Positions 1 to 8,969 of a stretch of DNA of 64,000 nucleotides are shown one piece after another. Position 1 is the first letter of the stretch, and each line of letters starts with the position of its first letter. Below the pieces are notes generated by a model, which saw only the letters and a program-made list of their open reading frames with translations, had not been told where the DNA came from and made no database searches. This DNA comes from Streptomyces sp. CB01635 (GTDB taxonomy: Bacteria > Actinomycetota > Actinomycetes > Streptomycetales > Streptomycetaceae): the NCBI RefSeq assembly GCF_002803065.1, contig NZ_NNBL01000016.1, forward strand, positions 62,001-126,000, written 5' to 3'. Both the position numbers and the translations under genes were made by a program.

Positions 1-1
1 C

Positions 2-787
2 GCGGAGCACCCCAAGCTCGCGACGTACAAGGAGTTCCTCGACACGTCGCGCAAGCTCGTGCACAGCGGCGCCGCGAAGGCGGCGATCTGGCCGTCTCCC
101 AGCAGCGACTTCTTCCAGCCCTGGTACGACTTCTACCCGGCCTTCGCCGCGCAGAGCGGCGGCAAGCAGCTGATCGAGGACGGCAAGCCGCAGTTCGACT
201 CGTCCGCGGGCCGCCAGGTCGCGGGGTTCTGGCGCAAGCTCTACGCCGAGAAGCTGGCGCCGCAGGAGGCCTACCCGGGCGATTCGCTCAACGACGGCAA
301 GGCCGCGATGGCCACGGTCGGTCCCTGGGCCCTCGCCGCGTACAAGAACAGCGTGGACATCGGTGTCGCGCCGGTCCCGACCGCGGACGGCGGCTCGGAC
401 AAGCACTCGTTCAGCGACGAGAAGTCAGCGGCGATGTTCAGCTCCTGCAAGAACCGGGCCACGGCCTGGGACGTGCTCAAGTTCGCGAGCTCCGCCGGCC
501 AGGACGGGAAGTTCCTCGAGACGACCGGGCAGATGCCGATGCGCGAGCACCTGACCGAGAAGTACGCCGGCTACTTCAAGGCGCACCCGACGTACAAGGC
601 CTTCGCCGACCAGGCGGAGCGCGTCGTCGAGGTGCCCAACGTGCCGGGCTCCATCGACATCTGGCAGACCTTCCGCGACGAGTGGACGAAGTCGGTCGTC
701 TTCGGCCGGGAGTCCACACCGTCGGGTCTGCGCAACGCCTCATCCGAGATCACCGACCTGCTGAACGAGTACGGGGACCCGTCATGA
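2..787 (+). CDS. Sugar ABC transporter substrate-binding protein, C-terminal part
   Basis: Open from the window edge, so the start, signal peptide and lipobox are not visible; 261 residues remain. It should be the extracellular solute-binding lipoprotein (family 1) that delivers a sugar or oligosaccharide to the two permeases that follow. The visible part has the usual C-terminal lobe of this family, with a stretch reading AAMATVGPWALAAYK near window position 300 that matches the 'G..AM...G.W' signature of maltose/oligosaccharide-binding proteins. Its stop overlaps the next start as ATGA at 784-787, so the genes are translationally coupled. The family call is firm; the substrate is inferred from the downstream enzymes. 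Confidence 0.9.
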   Translation, partial: AEHPKLATYKEFLDTSRKLVHSGAAKAAIWPSPSSDFFQPWYDFYPAFAAQSGGKQLIEDGKPQFDSSAGRQVAGFWRKLYAEKLAPQEAYPGDSLNDGKAAMATVGPWALAAYKNSVDIGVAPVPTADGGSDKHSFSDEKSAAMFSSCKNRATAWDVLKFASSAGQDGKFLETTGQMPMREHLTEKYAGYFKAHPTYKAFADQAERVVEVPNVPGSIDIWQTFRDEWTKSVVFGRESTPSGLRNASSEITDLLNEYGDPS

Positions 788-1728
788 GCGTGAATCTCCA
801 GTCAGCGCCCGCCGCCGTCAGGGACAGCGCTCCCGCCCGGCGGGAGGGTCCGCGCAAGGCCCGTGGCCTGTCCCGTGTCGGCGCCCTGTTCGTGTCGCCG
901 TACGTGCTGTTCCTCGTGGTGGTCTTCGCCGTCCCGCTGGTCTACACGGTGTGGATCTCCTTCCACCGCTTCTACTTCACGGCTCCGGGCACCGACGTCG
1001 ACTCGCCATGGGTGGGCCTGTCGAACTACAAGGACGTCTTCACCGATCCCGTGGTCGGCCGGGCCTTCCTCAACATCGTGATCTTCCTGGTCATCAACGT
1101 GCCGCTCACCGTGGGCGTCTCGCTGGTCCTGGCCACGGCACTGAACGCGAAGATACGGGGCCGCGCGTTCTTCCGCGCCGCGTTCTACCTCCCCTACGTG
1201 ACCGCGAGCGTCGCGCTGGTCGCTGTGTGGCAGTTCCTGTTCGGCTCGGACGGGTTCGTCAACCACCTGCTGGGCTCGCACGCTCCCGACCCGTCGTGGC
1301 TGGTGAACTCGCATCTCGCGATGCCGATGATTGCCGTCTTCGTGACCTGGAAGCAGCTCGGCTTCTTCGTGATGCTGTACCTGGCTTCGCTGCAGAACGT
1401 CGGCAAGGAGCTGTACGAGGCGTCCGCCATGGACGGCGCGGGCCGCGTGCGGCAGTTCTTCTCGGTGACCGTGCCCGGTGTGCGTCCGGCGACGACGCTC
1501 GTCGTGATCTACGCGATCATCACCGGCGCCAACCTGTTCAGCGAGCCGTATCTGCTGACCGGGGGCGGCGGTCCCGACCACGCCTCCACCTCGCCGGTGC
1601 TGCTGATGTACCAGAAGGGCATCGAGCAGGGGCACCCCGACTTCGCGGCCGCGCTCGGCGTCGTCCTCGTCGCGTTCGTCATGGTCGTCTCGCTCGCCGC
1701 CCGCAAGCTCGCCGAGAGGGGCAACTGA
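784..1728 (+). CDS. Sugar ABC transporter permease, MalF/UgpA type
   Basis: A 314-residue inner-membrane permease. A 35-residue charged N-terminus is followed by six likely membrane segments, the first near residues 33-55. The EAA loop that docks the ATPase is at about residues 212-230 (EASAMDGAGRVRQFF). I use the ATG at 784 because it overlaps the upstream stop by four bases and gives the family's usual length; the open frame extends upstream to 682, but that part is shadow. It pairs with the next gene to form the channel. No ATPase gene is present; Streptomyces sugar importers commonly share the ATPase MsiK, and that is my inference here. Confidence 0.93.
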   Translation: MSVNLQSAPAAVRDSAPARREGPRKARGLSRVGALFVSPYVLFLVVVFAVPLVYTVWISFHRFYFTAPGTDVDSPWVGLSNYKDVFTDPVVGRAFLNIVIFLVINVPLTVGVSLVLATALNAKIRGRAFFRAAFYLPYVTASVALVAVWQFLFGSDGFVNHLLGSHAPDPSWLVNSHLAMPMIAVFVTWKQLGFFVMLYLASLQNVGKELYEASAMDGAGRVRQFFSVTVPGVRPATTLVVIYAIITGANLFSEPYLLTGGGGPDHASTSPVLLMYQKGIEQGHPDFAAALGVVLVAFVMVVSLAARKLAERGN

Positions 1729-1729
1729 C

Positions 1730-2578
1730 ATGAGTGACACCCTGGAGACCCGCCACCGCGGCGGGAGCGCGGTCCGCTACGTCCTGCTGTCGCTCGGTGC
1801 GGTCGCCTTCCTGTTCCCCTTCTACTACATGGTCGTCGGCTCGCTGCGCGGGACGACGGTCGGTGATCTGTCCGCCGCGGTCCCGTCCGGGCTGACCGGC
1901 GCCAACTACACGGCCGTCAACGGCGCGATCTCGCTGGGCCGTTCCCTGCTCAACTCGGGGATCATGACCATCGGTGTCCTGGTCTGCACGCTCGTCTTCG
2001 GCGTACTCGCCGGCTACGCGCTCGCCCAGCTGCGCTTCCGCGGCAAGGGCGCCGTCTTCGCCGCACTGCTCCTCGTACAGATGATCCCGTTCCAGCTGCT
2101 CACACTGCCGTTGTACGTGCTCGTCGTCCGCGACTACGGGCTCGGCGACAACTACCTCGGCATGATCCTGCCGTTCGCGATCAACTCGACGGCTGTGTTC
2201 CTCTTCCGCCAGTTCTTCTCCCAGCTGCCGCAGTCCCTCTTCGAGGCGGCGCGGATCGACGGGGCGAGCGAGCTGCGGATCCTGTGGCAGATCGCGCTGC
2301 CGATGGCACGTCCGGCGGTGCTGACCGCGCTGCTGCTGACGTTCATCGGGCCGTGGAACGAGTTCCTGTGGCCGTTCCTGGTCACCAAGAACGCCGACAT
2401 GCAGCCGCTGGCCGTCTCGCTGGCCAGCTTCCTCTCCAACCTCCAGGGCACGGTCGCCAACCCGGCCGGTGCCCTGCTGGCCGGCGCATGTGTGCTGGCC
2501 GTCCCCGCGGTGGCCCTGTTCCTCCTGTTCCAGCGCCACTTCACCTCTACCGACATCGACTCCGGAGTAAAGGGCTAA
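1730..2578 (+). CDS. Sugar ABC transporter permease, MalG/UgpE type
   Basis: A 282-residue permease that starts one base after the previous stop. The first membrane segment is near residues 16-38, and five more follow. The EAA loop lies at about residues 171-190 (EAARIDGASELRILWQIALP), well matched to the family. Together with the preceding gene it forms the heterodimeric channel of a CUT1 sugar importer. Five bases separate its stop from the GH130 gene, so transport and catabolism are co-transcribed. Confidence 0.94.
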   Translation: MSDTLETRHRGGSAVRYVLLSLGAVAFLFPFYYMVVGSLRGTTVGDLSAAVPSGLTGANYTAVNGAISLGRSLLNSGIMTIGVLVCTLVFGVLAGYALAQLRFRGKGAVFAALLLVQMIPFQLLTLPLYVLVVRDYGLGDNYLGMILPFAINSTAVFLFRQFFSQLPQSLFEAARIDGASELRILWQIALPMARPAVLTALLLTFIGPWNEFLWPFLVTKNADMQPLAVSLASFLSNLQGTVANPAGALLAGACVLAVPAVALFLLFQRHFTSTDIDSGVKG

Positions 2579-2583
2579 TCGCC

Positions 2584-3663
2584 ATGAGCAACACCACCGT
2601 CGCCACCGACATCCCCTACCGCATGGTGCGCAAGGGCGTGGTCATGTCCCCCCTGGCCGGTGAGGCGAACGAGGTCGAGGGGGTCCTGAACCCCGCCTCC
2701 GGCCGCACCCCGGACGGCACGCTGCACCTGCTGCCGCGCCTGGTCGCCGAGGGCAATGTCTCCCGCGTCGGCCTCGCCGAGGTCACCTTCGACGAGACGG
2801 GCGTCCCCGGCGCCGTCGAGCGCCGCGGCGTCGTCCTCTCCCCCGACGAGGGCTGGGAGCGCGGCAAGAACAACGCCGGCGTCGAGGACCCCCGCATCAC
2901 CTGGGTCCCCTCGCTCGGCAAGCACGTCATGAGTTACGTCGCCTACGGCCCGCTCGGCCCGAAGCCGGCGCTCGCCGTCTCCGAGAACCTCACCGACTGG
3001 ACCCGCCTCGGGCCGGTCCAGTTCCAGTACCAGGCAGACCTGGACACCGACCTCAACCTCTTCCCGAACAAGGACGTCGTCCACTTCCCCGAGCCCGTCC
3101 CGGGCCCGGACGGCGAGATGGCGTACGCGATGCTGCACCGTCCGATGTGGGACCTGGGCTGGTTCCGTCCGGGCGAGGGCGTGCACCTGCCCGCCGGTGT
3201 CACCGACGAGCGTCCCGGCATCTGGATCTCGTACGTTCCGGTCGCCGAGGTCGAGGCCGACATCCGCGCCCTGACCCGCCCGCGTGACCACCGCCTGCTG
3301 GCTCTGTCCGAGTTCCCGTGGGAGTCCCTGAAGATCGGCGGCGGCCCGGCCCCGATCCGCGTGCCCGAGGGCTGGCTGCTCATCCACCACGGTGTCTCCG
3401 GATCCATCGAAGACCCGTGGGCGCAGAACCAGAAGGTGTCGTACGCCGCCGGCGCGATGATCCTCGACCCGGCCGACCCGTCGAAGGTGCTCGCACGCTC
3501 CGACAAGCCGCTCATGGCCCCGGAGACCGAGGAGGAGATCTCGGGCACCGTCCCGAACGTCGTCTTCCCGACGGCCATCGAAGAGATCGACGGCAAGCTC
3601 TACGTCTTCTACGGCATGGCCGACGCGCACATCGGCGTCGCCCTCCTGGAGCGCACGGCATGA
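2584..3663 (+). CDS. Glycoside hydrolase family 130 protein, probable beta-mannoside phosphorylase
   Basis: A 359-residue protein with no signal peptide, hence cytoplasmic. The GH130 five-bladed propeller signature is visible in the GVEDPRITW motif at about residues 99-107; the Asp in that motif corresponds to the family's general acid. Other family-like stretches are the TDLNLFPNKDVVHFPEP segment and HHGVSG near the C-terminal half. GH130 members release mannose-1-phosphate by phosphorolysis of beta-mannosides, although one subgroup hydrolyses. A phosphomannomutase at the end of the same operon supports phosphorolysis. The start is the ATG at 2584, five bases after the permease stop; the frame extends upstream only as shadow. 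Substrate linkage cannot be read from the sequence. Confidence 0.88.
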   Translation: MSNTTVATDIPYRMVRKGVVMSPLAGEANEVEGVLNPASGRTPDGTLHLLPRLVAEGNVSRVGLAEVTFDETGVPGAVERRGVVLSPDEGWERGKNNAGVEDPRITWVPSLGKHVMSYVAYGPLGPKPALAVSENLTDWTRLGPVQFQYQADLDTDLNLFPNKDVVHFPEPVPGPDGEMAYAMLHRPMWDLGWFRPGEGVHLPAGVTDERPGIWISYVPVAEVEADIRALTRPRDHRLLALSEFPWESLKIGGGPAPIRVPEGWLLIHHGVSGSIEDPWAQNQKVSYAAGAMILDPADPSKVLARSDKPLMAPETEEEISGTVPNVVFPTAIEEIDGKLYVFYGMADAHIGVALLERTA

Positions 3664-4889
3664 CCGGCGGCGCCCCCGCACCTCTCGGAGTCGGCCTGGT
3701 CGGCTGCGGCGGGTTCGCCGAGTTCGTCCTGGACGCCGTCGCGGACCTGCCCGGCCTGCACCTTGCGGCCGTCGCCGACCCCTCGCGCGAACGCGCCGAG
3801 CGGCTCGGCGCGCGGCACGGCGTCCCGGCGCTGGCTTCCCTCGACGAGCTCCTCGAACGGGACGACGTGGCGGCCGTGCTGATCGCCACACCGCCCGCCA
3901 CTCACGCCGCGATGGCCATCACCGCGCTGGGTGCGGGGCGCCATGTCTTCTGCGAGAAGCCTCTCGCCACCACGACCGAGGACGCCTCGGCGGTCGCCCA
4001 CGAGGCGCGGCTCGCCGGGCGCGTCCTGGTCGTGGACCACGTGCTGCGCTACAACCCGCTGCTGCGGGCCGTGCGACACCTCACCGAGCGGGGACTGCTC
4101 GCGCCCCCGCGCCGGTTCCTGTTCGAGAACGACGCCTCCGACGAGGACCTGGGCCCGGACCACTGGTTCTGGGACCCGGCACACAGCGGCGGCATCTTCG
4201 TCGAGCACGGTGTCCACTTCTTCGACGCCGCCCGCGCACTCCTGGGCTCGGACCCGGTCAGCGTGCGGGCGACCGCCGTGGCCCGGCCCGGAGGCCCGGT
4301 CGACATGGTGAGCGCCGACGTCGTCCACCCCGGCGGCGTCCTCGCCTCCCATCTGCACTCCTTCACGCACGCCCACCGTGCCGAGCGTCAACTCATGCGT
4401 CTGGACCACGGGTTCGCCGAGACGCGGATCAGCGGCTGGATCCCCGTGCAGGCGAAGATCTCGGCGTGGACCGACGAGGAGGGCGCCCGCCGCTGGGAGC
4501 AACTACCTGACAGACTGTGCGAGTTGCTGTCCGTCGACGGCTTCCGGCCGCACGGCGAGGAGCGGATCACCGTCCGCGTCGAGCGTGACGCCGGCTCCGC
4601 CGCCCCGGCCCGAGGGCGCGGCGAACAGCGCACGGTCCCGCACCACGTCACCGCCGTCCTCGACCTGGGCGGCGAGGCCCGCAAGCCGTACGTGTACGCG
4701 CAGAGCGTGCGTGCCGCGATGGCCGATCTGGTCCGGGCCGTCCGAGAGGACACGCCGCCGGTCGCGGACGCCGTCAGCGGATTCGCCGCGGTCGCCGTCG
4801 CCGAGGCGGCCACCCTCGCCGCCTCCACCGGCACCGAACAGGGCGTCCCCTCCCCCGACCTGACCGTCTCCGAGGGAGCCTCCGCATGA
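3660..4889 (+). CDS. Gfo/Idh/MocA family NAD(P)-dependent oxidoreductase
   Basis: A 409-residue enzyme. The N-terminal Rossmann fold has GLVGCGGFAEF at about residues 12-22. The family's EKP catalytic/dinucleotide motif is present as CEKPLATT at about residues 98-105, and a C-terminal beta-sheet substrate domain follows. The start ATG overlaps the GH130 stop as ATGA, so the two are coupled. The family oxidises, reduces or epimerises sugars and inositols. Within this operon it may act on an unusual sugar released from, or attached to, the imported oligosaccharide; the reaction itself is not predictable from sequence. The long in-frame extension back to 3318 is shadow. Confidence 0.9.
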   Translation: MTGGAPAPLGVGLVGCGGFAEFVLDAVADLPGLHLAAVADPSRERAERLGARHGVPALASLDELLERDDVAAVLIATPPATHAAMAITALGAGRHVFCEKPLATTTEDASAVAHEARLAGRVLVVDHVLRYNPLLRAVRHLTERGLLAPPRRFLFENDASDEDLGPDHWFWDPAHSGGIFVEHGVHFFDAARALLGSDPVSVRATAVARPGGPVDMVSADVVHPGGVLASHLHSFTHAHRAERQLMRLDHGFAETRISGWIPVQAKISAWTDEEGARRWEQLPDRLCELLSVDGFRPHGEERITVRVERDAGSAAPARGRGEQRTVPHHVTAVLDLGGEARKPYVYAQSVRAAMADLVRAVREDTPPVADAVSGFAAVAVAEAATLAASTGTEQGVPSPDLTVSEGASA

Positions 4890-6508
4890 GCTGGTGGCAG
4901 GACACGGTCTGCTACGAGGTCTACCCGCGCGCCTTCGCCGACTCGGACGGCGACGGGATCGGCGACCTGCCGGGCCTGACAGAACGCCTTGAGCACATCA
5001 AGGATCTGGGCGCGGACGCCGTGTGGTGCACCCCGTTCTACCCGTCGCCACTGGCCGACGGCGGCTACGACATCGCGGATTACACCGGCGTGGCATCGGA
5101 CCTGGGAACGGACGACGACGTCACCCAACTGATTTCCCGTGCACATGAGTTGGGCCTCAGATTCATCATCGACCTGGTGCCGAACCACACCTCCGACCAG
5201 CACCCCTGGTTCCAGGAGGCTCTGGCCGCGGGGCCCGGTTCGGCGGAGCGGGAGATGTACCTGTTCCGACCCGGCCGTGGCGCGGACGGCGAACTGCCGC
5301 CCAACGACTGGCAGTCGGCGTTCGGCGGCCCCGCCTGGACCCGGGTCGCGGACGGCGAGTGGTACTGCCACCTCCACGCCGCCGAGCAGCCCGACCTCAA
5401 CTGGCGCAACCCCAAAGTGCAGAGCGCCTTCACCGAGGTACTGCGGCACTGGCTCGACCACGGCGTGGACGGCTTCCGCGTGGACGTCGCCCACGCCCTG
5501 TTCAAGGCGGAAGGGCTGCCCGACGCGGGCCCCGGCCAGCACACCGACCCGCTGCGCAACCACCTGATGCCGTACTACGACCAGGAGGAGCTGCACCCGC
5601 TCTACCGCGAATGGCGGGCCCTGCTGGACACCCATCCCGCACCCGCCGGCGCGGCGGCGCCCCAGGACCGGGTGATGGTCGCCGAGTCCGCCGTCTTCGA
5701 CCCTGCCCGCCTCAGCCGCTACATCCGGCCCGACGAGATGCACCAGGCCTTCAACTTCGCCTTCCTGGAGGCACCTTGGGAGGCAGCGGAGCTGCGCCGG
5801 GTCGTCGACGGCTCGTTCGCCGTGCCGGGCAGCGCGGTCACCTGGCTGCTCTCCAGTCACGACGCGGTCCGCCCGGTCACCCGGCACGGCTCCCTGGCGC
5901 GCGCCCGTGCGGCCGCGCTGCTGATGCTGGCCCTGCCCGGCTCCGCGTACCTCTTTCAGGGCGAGGAGCTGGGACTGCCGCAGGCCGACGTACCCATCGA
6001 CCGCATCCTCGACCCTCTGTGGGAACGCTCGGGTCGCACGGAGCGCGGGCGTGACGGCGCGCGTGTGCCGCTGCCGTGGACCGGTGAGCACGCACCGTAC
6101 GGATTCAGCACCGTGGCGCCCGACCGCACCTGGCTGCCCCAGCCGGACGACTGGTCGGGCCTGACTGTCGCCGCGCAGCAGCGGGACCCCGACTCGACGC
6201 TCGCCCTGTACCGGGCGGCACTGCGGATCCGCCGCACCCATCCGGCACCGGACCCGACGGCCCCGCCGACCTGGCTGTCCGCACCCGACGCCCCGTACCT
6301 CGCCTTCCGCCGCGGCGCGCTGGTCTGCCTCGTCAACCTGGGCGCCGAGCCCCTGCGCCTCACCTCACTCGGTCTGCCCGGCCGGGCGACGCTCCGCAGT
6401 GGACCGTTCGACGGCGACACGTTGCCGCCCGACACCGCGCTGTGGCTTCTCGACCCGACCGCCCCCGCCCATCTCGCCGAAAGCGACACCGATGACACGC
6501 GCGACTGA
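4886..6508 (+). CDS. Alpha-amylase family (GH13) glycosidase, alpha-glucosidase-like
   Basis: A 540-residue cytoplasmic GH13 enzyme. Region I is DLVPNHTS (about 96-103). Region II is GFRVDVAHALF with the nucleophile Asp200. Region III is MVAES with the acid/base Glu267. Region IV is LLSSHDAVR with Asp326, where Ser replaces the usual Asn before His-Asp. All three catalytic carboxylates are present. The size and motif set fit oligo-1,6-glucosidase/alpha-glucosidase subfamilies rather than secreted amylases. The start overlaps the preceding stop as ATGA. With the GH130 enzyme it suggests that the imported glycan contains both alpha-glucoside (or alpha-mannoside-like) and beta-mannoside bonds. 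Confidence 0.92.
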   Translation: MSWWQDTVCYEVYPRAFADSDGDGIGDLPGLTERLEHIKDLGADAVWCTPFYPSPLADGGYDIADYTGVASDLGTDDDVTQLISRAHELGLRFIIDLVPNHTSDQHPWFQEALAAGPGSAEREMYLFRPGRGADGELPPNDWQSAFGGPAWTRVADGEWYCHLHAAEQPDLNWRNPKVQSAFTEVLRHWLDHGVDGFRVDVAHALFKAEGLPDAGPGQHTDPLRNHLMPYYDQEELHPLYREWRALLDTHPAPAGAAAPQDRVMVAESAVFDPARLSRYIRPDEMHQAFNFAFLEAPWEAAELRRVVDGSFAVPGSAVTWLLSSHDAVRPVTRHGSLARARAAALLMLALPGSAYLFQGEELGLPQADVPIDRILDPLWERSGRTERGRDGARVPLPWTGEHAPYGFSTVAPDRTWLPQPDDWSGLTVAAQQRDPDSTLALYRAALRIRRTHPAPDPTAPPTWLSAPDAPYLAFRRGALVCLVNLGAEPLRLTSLGLPGRATLRSGPFDGDTLPPDTALWLLDPTAPAHLAESDTDDTRD

Positions 6509-7877
6509 CGCGACGCACCGCACCGACCTGTCCGGACTCGTCAAGGCGTACGACGTGCGGGGCGTGGTCCCCGACCAGTGGGGCGAGGTGACGGCCGAGC
6601 TCTTCGGCGCCGCGTTCGTCCAGGTCACCGGCGCGGACGCGATCGTGACGGGCCATGACATGCGTCCCTCGTCCCCCGGCCTGGCCCGCGCCTTCGCCCG
6701 CGGCGCGACCGCGCAGGGCGCCGACGTCACCGAGATCGGCCTCTGCTCGACGGACCAGCTGTACTACGCGTCCGGCTCTCTCGGCCTCCCCGGCGCGATG
6801 TTCACGGCCTCGCACAACCCGGCCCAGTACAACGGCATCAAGATGTGCCGCGCCGCCGCCGAACCGGTCGGCCAGGACACGGGCCTCGCCGAGATCCGCA
6901 CCTTGGTCGAAGAATGGACGGACAACGGCGCCCCGGCGACGGCCGACCGGACGGGCGCCGTCACCACCAGGGACACCCTCGCCGACTACGCGACGTACCT
7001 GCACTCTCTCGTGGACCTGTCGGCGATCCGCCCGCTGAAGGTCGTGGTCGACGCCGGCAACGGCATGGGCGGGCACACCGTGCCGACGGTCCTCGCCGGT
7101 CTGCCGCTGGACATCGTCCCGATGTACTTCGAGCTGGACGGTACGTTCCCCAACCACGAGGCCAATCCGCTGGACCCCGCCAACATCGTCGACCTGCAGG
7201 CACGCGTGCGCGCCGAGGGCGCCGACATCGGTATCGCCTTCGACGGCGACGCGGACCGCTGCTTCGTCGTCGACGAGAACGGCGACCCGGTCTCACCCTC
7301 CGCTGTCACCGCGCTGGTCGCCTCGCGGGAACTGGCGCGGCACCCCGGGGCCACCGTCATCCACAACCTCATCACCTCCCGCACGGTGCCGGAGGTGATC
7401 CGCGAGGCGGGCGGCACACCGGTCCGCACCCGCGTCGGCCACTCCTTCATCAAGCGGGAAATGGCCCGCGCGGGCGCCGTCTTCGGCGGCGAGCACTCCG
7501 CCCACTACTACTTCCGCGACTTCTGGAACGCCGACACCGGCATGCTCGCGGCCCTCCACGTCCTCGCCGCCCTGGGCACGCAGAACACCCCGCTGTCCGA
7601 CCTGACCAGCAGCTTCGAGCGCTACGCCGCCTCTGGTGAGATCAACTCCGCCGTTGGCGACCCGAGCGCGCGCACCGCGGCGGTGCGCGCGGCATGGAGC
7701 ACCCGCCCGGACGTGACGCTCGACGACCTCGACGGCCTGACCGTCAGCGGAACCGACTGGTGGTTCAACGTCCGCCCCTCGAACACGGAGCCGCTGCTGC
7801 GACTCAACGTCGAAGCCCCGACCGAGTCGGCGATGCGCGCCCTGCGAGACGAGGTACTGGCGACGATCCGCGCCTGA
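6492..7877 (+). CDS. manB: Phosphomannomutase/phosphoglucomutase
   Basis: A 461-residue alpha-D-phosphohexomutase. The phosphoserine loop TASHNP is at residues 105-110 with Ser107 as the phosphate carrier. The metal loop DGDADR is at 251-256. The sugar-binding GGEHSAHYYFRDF stretch follows at about residue 335, and the C-terminal phosphate-binding RPSNTEP is near residue 430. It interconverts mannose-1-phosphate and mannose-6-phosphate (or the glucose pair). The start ATG at 6492 lies 17 bases inside the GH13 gene, so it is coupled to it. As the last gene of the operon it would feed the product of a GH130 phosphorylase into central metabolism. Confidence 0.93.
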   Translation: MTRATDATHRTDLSGLVKAYDVRGVVPDQWGEVTAELFGAAFVQVTGADAIVTGHDMRPSSPGLARAFARGATAQGADVTEIGLCSTDQLYYASGSLGLPGAMFTASHNPAQYNGIKMCRAAAEPVGQDTGLAEIRTLVEEWTDNGAPATADRTGAVTTRDTLADYATYLHSLVDLSAIRPLKVVVDAGNGMGGHTVPTVLAGLPLDIVPMYFELDGTFPNHEANPLDPANIVDLQARVRAEGADIGIAFDGDADRCFVVDENGDPVSPSAVTALVASRELARHPGATVIHNLITSRTVPEVIREAGGTPVRTRVGHSFIKREMARAGAVFGGEHSAHYYFRDFWNADTGMLAALHVLAALGTQNTPLSDLTSSFERYAASGEINSAVGDPSARTAAVRAAWSTRPDVTLDDLDGLTVSGTDWWFNVRPSNTEPLLRLNVEAPTESAMRALRDEVLATIRA

Positions 7878-7987
7878 GCCTGCGAAGTCATGGCGAAGCT
7901 CATCGGTATCGCAGAACCGCCGGCCGCCCCTGGTCAGGAAGCGGCAACTGCGGCACCGGCCTGAGCCGTGCGGTCATAGTCTCGTTC

Positions 7988-8341
7988 GTGGACGAGGTCA
8001 TCGAGGTTCTGAGACGGGAGTTCGAGGCAGAGGAAGGAAGCTTCCTGCTGCGGTTGCGTGGGGATCTGGAGTGGGATCGGACTGCCTTCAGCCGTCTCGA
8101 GCGGGCGATGCGGACCGCCTGCGAGTGCTCCCAGGGCAGCGAGAAGCTCGATCGATGGCTGGCCGAAGGGTTCTATGAGATCGCGACGTGGGTACCGGTC
8201 TGGACCTCACATCCGAACTTTCCCAGACCGACCCCCGCGGCCTACTACGAAGACTGCACTGAACGAATCAGCGATCTGGCCGGATGGTTCTTCCGGGGTT
8301 GGCACAACTACGGCGAGGGATACCAGTGGTCCGACGTGTGA
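7988..8341 (+). CDS. Hypothetical protein, 117 residues
   Basis: I do not recognise the family. The GTG at 7988 opens a compact acidic protein rich in Trp and aromatic residues (WVPVWTSHPNF near residue 70; GWFFRGWHNYGEGYQW at the C-terminus). No membrane segment or signal peptide is visible. The frame is open further upstream but without a good ribosome-binding site. It follows the mannoside operon by 110 bases and is probably transcribed separately. It resembles small contact-dependent-system or immunity-type cytoplasmic proteins only in size and composition; no function is claimed. Confidence 0.6.
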   Translation: MDEVIEVLRREFEAEEGSFLLRLRGDLEWDRTAFSRLERAMRTACECSQGSEKLDRWLAEGFYEIATWVPVWTSHPNFPRPTPAAYYEDCTERISDLAGWFFRGWHNYGEGYQWSDV

Positions 8342-8394
8342 GGGCCTACAGGTTCTCCCCCCATTCGGCCTCTCGATCAGGATGGCCCCTCATG

Positions 8395-8940
8395 ATCAGA
8401 GCCTCGTTCAGAAGAGACTGCCGGTTCGTCAGGCGACGGTTCAGAACCGCGTTGCCGCGGACCTTCCGGCCGCGCAGGTCAGCGATGACCTCAGCAGTGC
8501 GGCGCCAGTCGCGCACGGTGCCGACCTCGGGGTGGAGCCGGCCGGCGGCGACCAGACGAACCAGGGCGGCCGGGTCTGGCCGTAGGTCACTTCCGAGGTG
8601 GTGTAGTCGAAATGCGTGAGGTGGGCCTGAACGGGGCCGGCGAAGGAATCGAAGAAGTCGAGAGTGAAGGGTTCGCGGCTGCCTGGCCGAACCACACCAG
8701 ACGGCCGCCCAGGGCCGGCCGCGCCAGGGCCGCCGGCAGCCTGGTGCCTGCCGCCGACCGACTCCAGGGCTACGTCGTAGCGGCCCTAGGCGTCCTCCAC
8801 CGAGGTGCCCAACTCGGCGGCGCCGAGCCACAACAGTTTCGCTCCGCGTTCCGCGGTGGCGCTGACCGCCGTCACCTCGGCACCGGTGGACGCCGTCGGG
8901 TCGGTCACGTGCCCCACCACGCCGCCGACGGCCGTAAAAG
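8395..8940 (-). pseudogene. Remnant of a zinc-type NAD(P)H:quinone oxidoreductase
   Basis: Reading the minus strand from about 8940 down, consecutive pieces of one MDR-family reductase appear in different frames. A Rossmann piece (TGAEVTAVSATAERGAKL) ends in a stop after TSVEDA at about 8785. Next is YDVALESVGG, then ALARPALGGRLVWFGQ in another frame, then EPFTLDFFDSFAGPVQAHLT in a third. The C-terminal piece LVRLVAAGRLHPEVGTVRDW ends with VRGNAVL. At least three frame changes and one stop break it, and the N-terminal GroES-like domain is missing. It is not expressed as an intact enzyme. Confidence 0.8.
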
Positions 8941-8969
8941 ACTCCGTCACCGCCCGCGTGAAGACGTGG

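Noticed and set aside
42..787. Taking the first in-window start (59) as the real start of the binding protein
   Set aside because: The frame is open to the window edge and family sequence extends upstream, so the gene is truncated by the window rather than starting here.
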